Positions 44,681-53,159 of a stretch of DNA of 64,000 bases are shown here, one piece after another. The notes beneath the pieces were generated by a model that was not told the origin of the DNA, searched no databases, and was given only the letters and a program-made list of their open reading frames with translations. The position numbers and the translations under genes were made by a program. Positions within the stretch are counted from its first letter, which is position 1. Every line of letters starts with the position of its first letter. This DNA comes from Pontibacter sp. FD36 (GTDB taxonomy: Bacteria; Bacteroidota; Bacteroidia; Cytophagales; Hymenobacteraceae). The DNA is taken from assembly GCF_015686655.1 (NCBI RefSeq), contig NZ_JADPMP010000011.1, positions 124,001-188,000 on the forward strand. Direction: 5' to 3'.

Positions 44681-45670
44681 ATGAAAGTAGCAGTAGTAGG
44701 CGCCACCGGATTAGTGGGCGGCGAGATTTTGAAAGTGCTAGCGGAGCGCGACTTCCCGGTAACGGAATTATTGTTGGTTGCTTCTGAAAGATCTGTTGGT
44801 AAACAGATGGAGTTTAAGGGTAAACAGATAAAGGTGATCGGGATGCAGGACGCGATCGCGGCTGCTCCGCAAATTGCCATTTTCTCAGCCGGCGGCAGCA
44901 CCTCTACCGAGTGGGCTCCTAAGTTTGCAGAGGCCGGCATCGTGGTAGTCGACAACTCCTCTGCCTGGCGCATGGACCCTTCCAAGAAGCTGGTAGTACC
45001 GGAGATCAATGCAAAAGAACTGACAAAAGAAGATAAGATCATTGCTAACCCTAACTGCTCTACCATTCAGATGGTGGTGGCCCTGAACAAACTGCACGAA
45101 GAGCTGAAGGCAAAGCGTATTGTGGTAAGCACCTACCAGTCGGTGACAGGCACAGGCGTGAAGGCGGTGGAGCAGCTCATGAACGAGCGTGCAGGCAAAG
45201 AAGGCGAGAAAGCATACCCCTATACCATCGACCTGAACGTGTTACCGCACATCGACGTATTCCAGGACAACGGCTATACCAAAGAGGAGATGAAAATGAT
45301 CCTCGAAACAAAGAAGATCATGAGCGACGACTCTATCCGCGTAACGGCTACGGCAGTACGTATACCTGTAATGGGCGGTCACTCAGAGTCGGTGAACGTG
45401 GAGTTTGAGAAGGATTTCTCACTGGACGAGGTATACCGCATCCTGAACGAAACCGAAGGCGTGAAGGTGGTAGACGATGTAAAGAACCTGCAATACCCAA
45501 TGCCAAAAGACGCACACGGCAAAGATGAAGTACTCGTAGGCCGTGTTCGCCTGGACGAAACCCAGCCGAGAACGCTAAACATGTGGATCGTAGCGGACAA
45601 CCTGCGCAAAGGTGCTGCGACCAATGCGGTGCAGATTGCAGAGTATCTGGTGAAGCACGAGTTGGTGTAA
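44681..45670 (+). CDS. asd: Aspartate-semialdehyde dehydrogenase
   Basis: Reduces aspartyl phosphate to aspartate-4-semialdehyde with NADPH, on the way to lysine, diaminopimelate, threonine and methionine. The 329-residue protein has the nucleotide motif VVGATGLVG (5-13), SAGGSTS for the phosphate site, the active-site cysteine C126 in NPNCSTIQ and the conserved histidine region MGGHSESVNVE. Length is typical for bacterial Asd. It is divergent from the lamin-tail gene and closed by a strong terminator. Confidence 0.97.
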   Translation: MKVAVVGATGLVGGEILKVLAERDFPVTELLLVASERSVGKQMEFKGKQIKVIGMQDAIAAAPQIAIFSAGGSTSTEWAPKFAEAGIVVVDNSSAWRMDPSKKLVVPEINAKELTKEDKIIANPNCSTIQMVVALNKLHEELKAKRIVVSTYQSVTGTGVKAVEQLMNERAGKEGEKAYPYTIDLNVLPHIDVFQDNGYTKEEMKMILETKKIMSDDSIRVTATAVRIPVMGGHSESVNVEFEKDFSLDEVYRILNETEGVKVVDDVKNLQYPMPKDAHGKDEVLVGRVRLDETQPRTLNMWIVADNLRKGAATNAVQIAEYLVKHELV

Positions 45671-45691
45671 GGTCAGTTAACAGAAAACTAT

Positions 45692-45725
45692 AAAAAAGGA
45701 AGCTCTTGACGGGGCTTCCTTTTTT
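45692..45725 (+). terminator. Intrinsic terminator of asd
   Basis: AAAAAAGGAAGC pairs with GCTTCCTTTTTT around a 10-base loop. Confidence 0.9.
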
Positions 45726-45870
45726 ATTCTAGCGAACCGGTAAAAAGTGTAACCCAAGAAGAACTTGCTGACTTTTCTATTATCCTGCATTTATGTGCTT
45801 CTAATACTCAAATCTCTTGCTAGAACACGTAACTTATGCTTGCATATTTAAGCTCACTGCACCAAAGATC

Positions 45871-46413
45871 ATGAAACTCCAACCTATCCATACCGAAAGG
45901 CTCGTGCTGATACCTTTCACGCTTGCGGCAGCCCGTGCACTTTATAGCGGTGACAACGGTGTGCTTACATACCTTGGGTTGCAGATAACTCCTCTTTGGC
46001 CTGATCAGGAGAGCATGGATACGTTGCCCAAGATTATCAAAAGACTCGAGCAATTACCTGAACCGACTGGCTTTGAGTCGTGGATGATCGTACTGAAACA
46101 CAATGCCACTGTAATCGGTGATGCTGGTTTTAAGGGAGGACCGAATCAGGATGGGGCTGTGGACATCGGCTATTCTATCATAGCGCAGGAACAGCAGAAA
46201 GGGTATGGGCTGGAAACGGCCAGAGGGTTGGTGGACTGGGCTTTTCAGCAAAATGGAGTGAAAGCGGTGACGGCCAGCTGCCTCTTAGAAAACACGGCCT
46301 CTATCCGAATACTCGAAAAACTGGGCATGCAGGAATTGGTCAGAGATGATGAAGTCATTTACTGGAAGCTAGAGAATAAAAGGGCAGGTATACCTGTTGC
46401 TACGCTGCAGTAG
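45871..46413 (+). CDS. GNAT-family N-acetyltransferase
   Basis: A 180-residue RimJ/RimL-type acetyltransferase that uses acetyl-CoA to acetylate an amine. Signals are IHTERLVLIPFTLAAARAL near the N-terminus, VIGDAGFKGGPNQDGAVDIGYSIIAQEQQKGYGLETARGLVDWAF, including the acetyl-CoA loop Q-x-x-G-Y/G, and SCLLENTASIRILEKLGM. The substrate is unknown. The frame is open 18 codons upstream but the ATG at 45871 gives the normal KLQPIHTERL start. Convergent with the monooxygenase gene. Confidence 0.9.
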   Translation: MKLQPIHTERLVLIPFTLAAARALYSGDNGVLTYLGLQITPLWPDQESMDTLPKIIKRLEQLPEPTGFESWMIVLKHNATVIGDAGFKGGPNQDGAVDIGYSIIAQEQQKGYGLETARGLVDWAFQQNGVKAVTASCLLENTASIRILEKLGMQELVRDDEVIYWKLENKRAGIPVATLQ

Positions 46414-46461
46414 CAGTTTATCCTTTTCAAAACACAAGGGAAACGATCTCCTAGGTCCTGA

Positions 46462-47604
46462 TCAGAAATCCACGCGATACAAATCCTCCATTTGCCGCTG
46501 GGTAATAAACCGGGGCATGGCACGGAAAAGTGTGTTTCGGAGCTTCCCCAATAATGGGTTTCTCCAGTGCGCTACTTCTCCCAGCGTGCGTGAAAGACCG
46601 ATCACTTTAGCTGTGCGGGCTTTGCGGCGTTTCTCGTAGCGCTTAAGGGCATTGGCCAGCACAGGTTCCTGCTTCAGACATTGGGCCAGTACCACAGCAT
46701 CCTCTATAGCCTGACAAGCGCCCTGCCCCATGTTGGGCGTAGTGGCGTGCGCCGCATCACCGAGCAAGACTATACGGCCGTATACAAAATGCTTCAGAGG
46801 CTTCAGGTCAGCGATGTCGTTCCAGATGAGCTGGTCTTGTGAAGTGGAAGCCAGCACAGCCTCTACAGGCGAATGCACCATCTCGAAGTGACGGGCCAGT
46901 TTTTCAGGAGTCATGTGGCGCATCTTTTCATCACGCTGTGGAGCATTGATGCAGGCGTACCAGTAGATATTATCGCCCTGTAGCGGCGCTATACCTACTC
47001 TGCCTTCCGGTGCCCAGGTCTCTGCTGATATCATTTTGTTGATCTCTACCCCCGGATTGTCGATCACGGCGCGCCAGCAGGTATAGCCGGCGTAGCGCGG
47101 GATGCTGTCAGGTACAAGTTGCTGCCGGACTACCGAGCTGATACCGTCAGCAGCGATCAGCAGATCAGCCGTGGCATGGGTGCCATCGGCGAACATGACC
47201 TGCACTTGATCGCCCTTCTGCTCCACCTCTTCGCAACGCTTGCCCAGCACAACGGATTCAGGATGAAGATGACTGAGAAGCACTTCATGCAGGTCGGCGC
47301 GGTGTATCACAAAGTTGTTGATACCATACTTGTTGCTCAGGCGGCGGGTGTCCATATTACTGATCTCCTGCCCGTGCTCGTCGAAGATCACCAGTGCATC
47401 GAGCTGCTTGCCTCTTGCGACCACATCGTCCACCACACCGAGCCTTTGCAGGCCCTGCATCGCATTGGCGGCAAGCCCTACGCCAGCCCCCAGTCCTCTG
47501 AACTTGGGAGCTGCCTCGTACACGGTGGTGTCTATACCTGCCTGCTGCAGCGCAAGTGCCGCACACAGTCCTCCGATTCCACCTCCTATTACTATGGCTT
47601 TCAT
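46462..47604 (-). CDS. FAD-dependent monooxygenase
   Basis: A 380-residue class A flavoprotein monooxygenase of the UbiH/salicylate hydroxylase group. It has the N-terminal dinucleotide motif GGGIGGL (8-14), the DG motif (LLIAADGISSVVRQQL, about 150-165) and the GD motif (IVLLGDAAHATTPNMGQGACQAIEDA, about 276-301), so it would hydroxylate an aromatic or ring substrate with NAD(P)H and oxygen. No pathway genes are adjacent to suggest the substrate. It follows the LPG-synthase-type gene on the same strand after about 70 bases. Confidence 0.9.
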   Translation of the reverse strand: MKAIVIGGGIGGLCAALALQQAGIDTTVYEAAPKFRGLGAGVGLAANAMQGLQRLGVVDDVVARGKQLDALVIFDEHGQEISNMDTRRLSNKYGINNFVIHRADLHEVLLSHLHPESVVLGKRCEEVEQKGDQVQVMFADGTHATADLLIAADGISSVVRQQLVPDSIPRYAGYTCWRAVIDNPGVEINKMISAETWAPEGRVGIAPLQGDNIYWYACINAPQRDEKMRHMTPEKLARHFEMVHSPVEAVLASTSQDQLIWNDIADLKPLKHFVYGRIVLLGDAAHATTPNMGQGACQAIEDAVVLAQCLKQEPVLANALKRYEKRRKARTAKVIGLSRTLGEVAHWRNPLLGKLRNTLFRAMPRFITQRQMEDLYRVDF

Positions 47605-47672
47605 AAATGAGATCTCTTTCTATACCTTATACTGACAGAACAAGAAAAGTGGCTTGTTTGATCCGGCAAGCC

Positions 47673-48755
47673 CTACTTGGCAGAGGCGTCGTGGTAGCTG
47701 ACCTCTTCCTCTTCCACAGAAGCGCGTCCAAACACCTTGGCCACCCACTTCGGCAGGAAGATAGAGCCCAGCACCAGGTATGGGTAGTAAGTAATGAGGC
47801 GGTAAAGCACCACCACGATGTTGCTGAAGCGGCCCAGGAACAAGCCGAAGAAACTCGGGAAAGCCATCTCCACTATACCTGCCCCACCCGGCGTAATGGC
47901 TACCAGCATGACGATCCAGAAGATCAGATTGCGGGAGATGATGAGCATGTGCTCGGCAAAGGTCACATCGGTAAAGGCCGCGATCAGGCAGTTGAGCAGG
48001 AAGTAGCGGGCACTCCACACAAAGATGGTCGAGATGATGGCCCGGGCCCAATAGTTGAAATCTTTGCCGCGCAGCTGTTGCGAAGCCCACACAATCTCGT
48101 TGCCATGGTGGAAGGCGTTGATGCGCCACTTGCGTAGCAGCTTCCAGCCGGTCAGCTTCAGCAGGATCCACTTGAAAGCACGCGGACGCACAAACAAGGC
48201 ATAGATCATAATGAAAGTATAGACAGCTATGAGGGTATAGCTGATGTAAAATGCGGTTTTGAGTGCGTTGACATCGGTAGCCGAGAGGCCAAAGTCAGGG
48301 AATACTTCACCCTGCGTGGCCAGCAGCGCAATAGGAGCCGCGATGATGAAGAACATGTTGTCAAGCACGGCCGTGAGCATCACGTAGGCCAGCGACTTCC
48401 CCAGCGGTATACCTTCTTTGTTGAGCACGATGGTGGCAATAGTGGTACCGCCAACCACCGAGGGGGTAATGGCCGAGGCAAACTCCCAGAGCATGATCAC
48501 ATCGAGACTGTTGCGCCAGGTCAGGAATTTGTCGGTGAGGCTGCGGATGCGGTACATGTAACCCAGGTCGCGGATCACGAGCACGAGCAGGGCTGCGGCC
48601 AGCCACCACCAATTGGCTTCGGCTATACCTTTCAAATCACTGAGCTTATCGTCTTTGATGAACAACCAGGCCGTAGCGCCCAAACCCAGCAGTACCGGGA
48701 TCAGGATCTTGATCGGACTAAAGTTCTTCAGTATGGTCTTTTTATTCTGGTCCAT
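47673..48755 (-). CDS. Lysylphosphatidylglycerol synthase-type transmembrane (flippase-like) protein
   Basis: A 360-residue membrane protein with about eight hydrophobic segments. The family motifs of the LPG synthase TM region/UPF0104 are present: WWWLAAALLVLVIRDLGYMYRI, FASAITPSVVGGTTIATIVLNKEG, and IVMLVAITPGGAGIVEMAFPSFFG. It has no soluble aminoacyl-transfer domain, so it is not a full MprF; the membrane half is often described as a lipid flippase. A TAGTTTTG box at 48807-48814 (minus strand) could be its -7 element. Confidence 0.85.
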   Translation of the reverse strand: MDQNKKTILKNFSPIKILIPVLLGLGATAWLFIKDDKLSDLKGIAEANWWWLAAALLVLVIRDLGYMYRIRSLTDKFLTWRNSLDVIMLWEFASAITPSVVGGTTIATIVLNKEGIPLGKSLAYVMLTAVLDNMFFIIAAPIALLATQGEVFPDFGLSATDVNALKTAFYISYTLIAVYTFIMIYALFVRPRAFKWILLKLTGWKLLRKWRINAFHHGNEIVWASQQLRGKDFNYWARAIISTIFVWSARYFLLNCLIAAFTDVTFAEHMLIISRNLIFWIVMLVAITPGGAGIVEMAFPSFFGLFLGRFSNIVVVLYRLITYYPYLVLGSIFLPKWVAKVFGRASVEEEEVSYHDASAK

Positions 48756-48873
48756 GCAGGCTATCGTAACCCAGCTCTTTGGCGCTTGCTCTTAGCGGCT
48801 GACGTGCAAAACTACTTAACTATTCGGCAACTCGGGGGAAACAGTTCGGCTTTTTCGGGATTTTCGGGATTTG

Positions 48874-49644
48874 CTATTCGAGGATAAGCTGTGTCACCTG
48901 AGCTGCCTGTCCCTCGGCTTTGGTAATGATGAAGTCATTGAAGCCATCCCCAACCTCTATACCGATCAGGTTAAGCTGCAGCATGTCCAGGATCGCTAGG
49001 AAGTTGAAGATCATGCCGATCTTGTCCGGGAAGGCCGAAATGATCTCTGAAAATGCTATCTGGTTCTTCTCTTCGATGATACGGGTGATATAGTCCCGCT
49101 GCTCCTCTATGGTATAAGGATAGGTAAGCACGGTGTGCTTCGGACGGTTCTGCTCCTCTTCGAATCGGTGCATCACTTTGTCGAATACCCGCATCAGTTT
49201 GTAAAGGCTCAGGTCCTGCAGTTCGTACTCAAAGTGGTTGGCATTGGCGATCTGCTGCAATTCTTCGTGCACATTGCCACGGTTTTCCTGTGCCAGCCGG
49301 AAGTCTTCCATCTGGCCAAGGTCACCAAGCACCGCCTTGTACTTCTTGTACTCTAACAGATGCTGCACAAGTTCCTGGCGCGGGTCAATCTCGTTGCCTT
49401 CTTCATCCTTCTCAGTGCGTGGCAGCAGCATTTTAGCCTTGATGCGCATGAGTGTGGCAGCCGTCAATATAAAGTCGCTGGCCACCTCAATGTTGAGCTG
49501 TTCGAGCTGCCGCAGGTAGCCCATGAACTCATTGGTAATCTGAAAGATGGGAATATCGTGTATATCCAACTCGTCACGCTCAATGAAGAAGAGCAACAAG
49601 TCAAACGGCCCCTCAAACAACGGTAATTTAATTTCGAAACTCAC
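48874..49644 (-). CDS. scpA: Segregation and condensation protein A
   Basis: The kleisin subunit of the SMC-ScpAB condensin, which bridges SMC heads during chromosome segregation. The 256-residue product shows the N-terminal SMC-binding domain (FEIKLPLFEGPFDLLLFFIERDELDIHDIPIFQITNEFMGYL, DFILTAATLMRIKAKMLLPR) and the C-terminal winged-helix (IISAFPDKIGMIFNFLAILDMLQLNLIGIE). scpB and smc are not next to it in this window. The start MSFEIK is standard. Confidence 0.93.
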   Translation of the reverse strand: MSFEIKLPLFEGPFDLLLFFIERDELDIHDIPIFQITNEFMGYLRQLEQLNIEVASDFILTAATLMRIKAKMLLPRTEKDEEGNEIDPRQELVQHLLEYKKYKAVLGDLGQMEDFRLAQENRGNVHEELQQIANANHFEYELQDLSLYKLMRVFDKVMHRFEEEQNRPKHTVLTYPYTIEEQRDYITRIIEEKNQIAFSEIISAFPDKIGMIFNFLAILDMLQLNLIGIEVGDGFNDFIITKAEGQAAQVTQLILE

Positions 49645-50031
49645 TTCTCTGGCCTTTGGTTAATGCGCTGATCGCTGCAGATGGACAAAAATACTAATTT
49701 ATTCGGATGAAATAGCAGCGCGAGGACTACGTTATAGAAGCCGTACCTGCATGATTTCCAAACAAAATAAGCTTACACCTGTATAAGTGTAACGTTATCA
49801 AGTGGCGCGATTGCTGTTAAGTTCCATCACACGAAATCCTTATTGGCTATCAATCACTTACCACTCTTATCGCATATACCACTGTTGGCTGCCCTGACAG
49901 GATAGGGAGGAGAAATAGCAGCTTGTATTCTGAATTTTGCTAACTTTACGTTTTGTCTGGCTAATTGTATTTTTCGCTTTGCAAACTTTTGCCGGAAAAA
50001 TTTGTTGGAAGTCTATAATAAAGACATTTCT
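49645..50031. other. Divergent intergenic region between scpA and dxs
   Basis: The 387 bases hold no gene. TATTTTTG (49686-49693, minus strand) is a -7-like box for scpA, and TTTG (49952) with TCGCTTTG 18 bases on (49974-49981, one mismatch) is the best dxs promoter candidate. Both are modest matches. Nothing else was recognised. Confidence 0.5.
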
Positions 50032-51948
50032 ATGATCATCAAACCAGGAGAGCTTCTTGCCTCCATTGACACACCTGCTGACCTGCGCAAAATGAAGCCA
50101 GAGCAACTGCTGCAGGTATGCCAGGAGCTAAGGCAATATATCATCGATGTGGTATCGATCCACGGCGGTCATTTTGGGGCCAGCCTTGGGGTGGTGGAAC
50201 TGACCACAGCACTGCATTACGTGTTCCAGACCCCTTACGATCAACTGGTATGGGATGTGGGGCATCAGGCATACGGGCACAAGATCCTGACCGGCCGTCG
50301 CGACAACTTCCACACCAACCGCAAGTATGGCGGACTCTCTGGTTTCCCTAAGCGTAAAGAAAGTGAATACGACACCTTTGGCGTAGGCCACTCGAGCACC
50401 TCCATTTCGGCGGCGCTGGGTATGGCTGTCGCCTCACAATACAAAAACGAAGAAGATCGCCAGCACATTGCTGTGATCGGTGATGGCGCCCTGACCGGCG
50501 GTATGGCTTTTGAAGCCCTCAATCACGGAGGCGCGACCAATGCCAACCTGCTGGTAGTCCTCAACGACAACTGCATGAGCATTGACCCGAATGTGGGCGC
50601 TCTCAAAGAATACTTAACCGACATTACCACCTCCCGCACTTACAATAAGCTGCGCGATGAGCTCTGGAATGTACTAGGCAAGATCAGTAAGTTCGGTCCA
50701 AATGCACAGCACATTGCCTCTAAGGTAGAGAGCGGCATTAAGGCTACACTTTCCAAGCAGAGTAACCTGTTCGAAGGTCTGAACTTCCGCTACTTCGGTC
50801 CGATCGATGGGCACGACATCAACCACCTCGTGTCGGTGATGGAAGACCTCAAGCGTATACCTGGTCCGAAGATCCTGCATGTGCTTACCACAAAAGGCAA
50901 AGGCTTTGCCCTCGCCGAAAAAGACCAGACCAAATGGCATGCGCCGGGTCTGTTCGACAAGATAACGGGTGAGATTTACAAGAAACACCACGATACGCCG
51001 CAGCCTCCTAAGTACCAGGACGTTTTTGGTCATACGATGGTAGAACTGGCCGAGCAGAATGACAAAATCATGGGTGTAACGCCTGCGATGCCATCTGGCT
51101 GCTCACTCAACATCATGATGAAGGCAATGCCGGATCGTGCCTTTGACGTAGGTATAGCCGAGCAGCATGCAGTAACATTCTCCGCTGGCCTGGCCACGCA
51201 GGGCCTGGTGCCGTTCTGCAACATCTACAGCACGTTTATGCAGCGCGGTTACGACCAGGTGGTGCACGATGTGTGCCTCCAGAACCTGCATGTGGTGTTC
51301 TGCCTCGACCGTGCTGGCTTCGCCGGTGCTGATGGTCCGACGCACCACGGCGCTTACGACATTGCCTACATGCGCTGTATCCCGAATATGGTGGTAGCTG
51401 CCCCTATGAATGAGCAGGAGCTGCGCAACATGATGTACACGGCATCTCAGGAGGGGGCTGGTCCGTTCACGATCCGCTACCCGCGTGGCGAAGGCGTGAT
51501 GCCAGAGTGGCGCACTCCGCTGGAACTGCAGCAGATCGGCAAAGGCCGCACGGTGCAGGAAGGCGACGAAGTAGCGATCCTGACATTCGGCCACATTGGT
51601 AACTATGCCGTGGACGTTTGCCAGAAACTGAGTTACGAAGGCATAAACCCGGGCCATTACGATATGCGCTACTGCAAGCCACTCGACGAGGAGTTGCTGC
51701 ACCACATCTTCAGCAAGTACAGCAAAGTGATCACTGTGGAAGACGGCTGTCTGCAGGGTGGATTCGGAAGCGCGGTGCTGGAGTTTATGGTCGACAACGG
51801 CTATACGGTACAGGTGAAGCGCCTCGGTATACCTGACCAAATCTTCGAGCACGGCTCACAGCTGGAGCTGCACCGCGACGCTGGTTTCGACCCGACTGCG
51901 ATTGAGAACACTGTTAGAGAGATGATCGGTGTTGCAGTGAAGGTATAA
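50032..51948 (+). CDS. dxs: 1-deoxy-D-xylulose-5-phosphate synthase
   Basis: The thiamine-diphosphate enzyme that condenses pyruvate with glyceraldehyde 3-phosphate, the first step of the MEP isoprenoid pathway. The 638-residue product starts MIIKPGELLASIDTPADLR and shows the cofactor segment HGGHFGASLGVVELTTALHYVF, FGVGHSSTSISAALGMAVA, AVIGDGALTGGMAFEALNHGG (the GDG...N motif), the C-terminal transketolase segments FDVGIAEQHAVTFSAGLATQG and GPTHHGAYDIAYMRCIPNMVV. Ten extra codons upstream from a TTG are open but not used in the family. Followed by a strong terminator. Confidence 0.97.
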   Translation: MIIKPGELLASIDTPADLRKMKPEQLLQVCQELRQYIIDVVSIHGGHFGASLGVVELTTALHYVFQTPYDQLVWDVGHQAYGHKILTGRRDNFHTNRKYGGLSGFPKRKESEYDTFGVGHSSTSISAALGMAVASQYKNEEDRQHIAVIGDGALTGGMAFEALNHGGATNANLLVVLNDNCMSIDPNVGALKEYLTDITTSRTYNKLRDELWNVLGKISKFGPNAQHIASKVESGIKATLSKQSNLFEGLNFRYFGPIDGHDINHLVSVMEDLKRIPGPKILHVLTTKGKGFALAEKDQTKWHAPGLFDKITGEIYKKHHDTPQPPKYQDVFGHTMVELAEQNDKIMGVTPAMPSGCSLNIMMKAMPDRAFDVGIAEQHAVTFSAGLATQGLVPFCNIYSTFMQRGYDQVVHDVCLQNLHVVFCLDRAGFAGADGPTHHGAYDIAYMRCIPNMVVAAPMNEQELRNMMYTASQEGAGPFTIRYPRGEGVMPEWRTPLELQQIGKGRTVQEGDEVAILTFGHIGNYAVDVCQKLSYEGINPGHYDMRYCKPLDEELLHHIFSKYSKVITVEDGCLQGGFGSAVLEFMVDNGYTVQVKRLGIPDQIFEHGSQLELHRDAGFDPTAIENTVREMIGVAVKV

Positions 51949-51979
51949 GACTAGACAAAAAAGTTTTTGACGATAAGAC

Positions 51980-52019
51980 AAACCCCGCAGTTCTTCAGGT
52001 GCTGCGGGGTTTTTGTTTT
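51980..52019 (+). terminator. Intrinsic terminator of dxs
   Basis: AAACCCCGCAG pairs with CTGCGGGGTTT around an 11-base loop, followed by TTGTTTTA. Confidence 0.9.
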
Positions 52020-52042
52020 AATTCCCCTGTATGGATCAGGTC

Positions 52043-52208
52043 CGGTTCATTCTAGGGAAATAGGCTCAAAATAAAATGTCATTCTGAAAAGAATCTTGGT
52101 TAAAGGGATGGCCCCTACTACCAAGAGTTTAAGCCATTACTACGTGCGAGGGTAGGGGGCCTCTTTACCAAGATCCCTACGGGATGACAAAAAAAGTAGA
52201 ATGAACCG
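52043..52208. repeat. MITE-like palindromic element
   Basis: A 166-base segment is bounded by perfect 12-bp inverted repeats CGGTTCATTCTA (52043) and TAGAATGAACCG (52197). Nested inside is a second pair at 52077-52100 and 52167-52189 (…AATCTTGGT against ACCAAGATCCC…), and a third imperfect pair GGCCCCTAC / GTAGGGGGCC, so the whole unit folds into a long hairpin. It encodes nothing. No target-site duplication was seen. The element resembles intergenic repeats I recall from related genomes, without a specific match. Confidence 0.7.
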
Positions 52209-52216
52209 ACCCTGCT

Positions 52217-52363
52217 GTAGGGACAGGCCGCGACTTGTCCGCAGCATAGCCTAGCTGATGAAACAAGAAATTATCCTTTGCGATATACCTGCCAATCTAT
52301 ACTTTTATACCACCTGAAAACTACTCGTGCATGATTCGGACAGGTCTCGGCCTGTTCCTGCAG
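52217..52363. repeat. Two inverted copies of a GGACAGG-type palindromic repeat before the alpha/beta hydrolase
   Basis: A unit reading GTAGGGACAGGCCGCGACTT at 52218 and its reverse complement form at 52337-52363 (CGGACAGGTCTCGGCCTGTT) share the pattern RGACAGGCCGmGACyTGTCCG in opposite orientation. Each is itself nearly palindromic. The second copy ends 17 bases before the start codon of the hydrolase gene. Confidence 0.6.
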
Positions 52364-52379
52364 ATAAACCCCGCAAACT

Positions 52380-53159
52380 ATGACAAAACACGCTACCTAT
52401 ACCGACCACGGCTCCGGCGATCCCATTGTTTTCCTGCATGGCTTCTGCGAGAGCACGGCTGTTTGGGATGATTTTGCAAAGCCATTGCAACAGAAGTTCA
52501 GAACTGTGGCGCTGGACCTGCCCGGCTTCGGTAACAATACCCAAGGTATAGCCGACTATAGCATGGGAGGCATGGCTGACTATGTGAAGCAGCAGCTCGA
52601 GCAGCTAGGCGTTAAAAAGTGCATCCTGGTGGGTCACTCTATGGGCGGTTATGTGAGTATGGCCTTTGCGGAGAAGTATAGCAACATGCTCAGCGGCCTC
52701 TGCCTTTTCCACTCCTCTGCCCTCCCCGACACCGACGAGAAAAAGGAAAACCGCGATAAGACCATTGAATTTGTAGAGAAGCACGGTGTAGAAAAGTTCA
52801 TGCAGTCTTTCATAGAGCCACTTTTCTATAGCGAGAACCGTGGCCGACTTCAAAAGGAGATTGCGCTGATGAAAGAGATCGGCACCAACACACCGAAGGA
52901 GAGCGTGACCGAAGGCCTTGCCGCCATGCGCGACCGAAAAGATAGAACTGAAGTGCTGGCCACGGCTAAATTCCCGGTGTTATTTATCTTTGGCAAAGAC
53001 GACGGTGCCGTGCCACTCGACAAAGCCCTGGAGCAATGCCACCTGCCTGACAGCAGCATGGTTTACTTCCTCGGCAAAACCGGCCACATGGGCATGTTCG
53101 AACGCACCTACGAAACCCGCAAAGCCCTCGAGAAATTCGCTGAAACGATTTATGGGTGA
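52380..53159 (+). CDS. Alpha/beta hydrolase
   Basis: A 259-residue esterase or hydrolase of the alpha/beta fold. The oxyanion loop FLHGFCES, the nucleophile elbow GHSMGG (S87), the acid in FGKDDGAVP and the histidine in GKTGHMGMFE form a complete triad. There is a cap domain of about 70 residues between the halves. No signal peptide, so cytoplasmic. Substrate not evident. The last 8 bases overlap the start of the MFS gene, so the two are translated together. Confidence 0.92.
   Translation: MTKHATYTDHGSGDPIVFLHGFCESTAVWDDFAKPLQQKFRTVALDLPGFGNNTQGIADYSMGGMADYVKQQLEQLGVKKCILVGHSMGGYVSMAFAEKYSNMLSGLCLFHSSALPDTDEKKENRDKTIEFVEKHGVEKFMQSFIEPLFYSENRGRLQKEIALMKEIGTNTPKESVTEGLAAMRDRKDRTEVLATAKFPVLFIFGKDDGAVPLDKALEQCHLPDSSMVYFLGKTGHMGMFERTYETRKALEKFAETIYG

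Noticed and set aside
51103-51852. 249-codon minus-strand open frame opposite dxs
   Set aside because: It is antisense to the well-conserved transketolase domain of Dxs and has no features of its own.
52918-53151. 78-codon upstream extension of the MFS frame
   Set aside because: It overlaps the alpha/beta hydrolase in another frame, and a typical MFS start lies at 53152.
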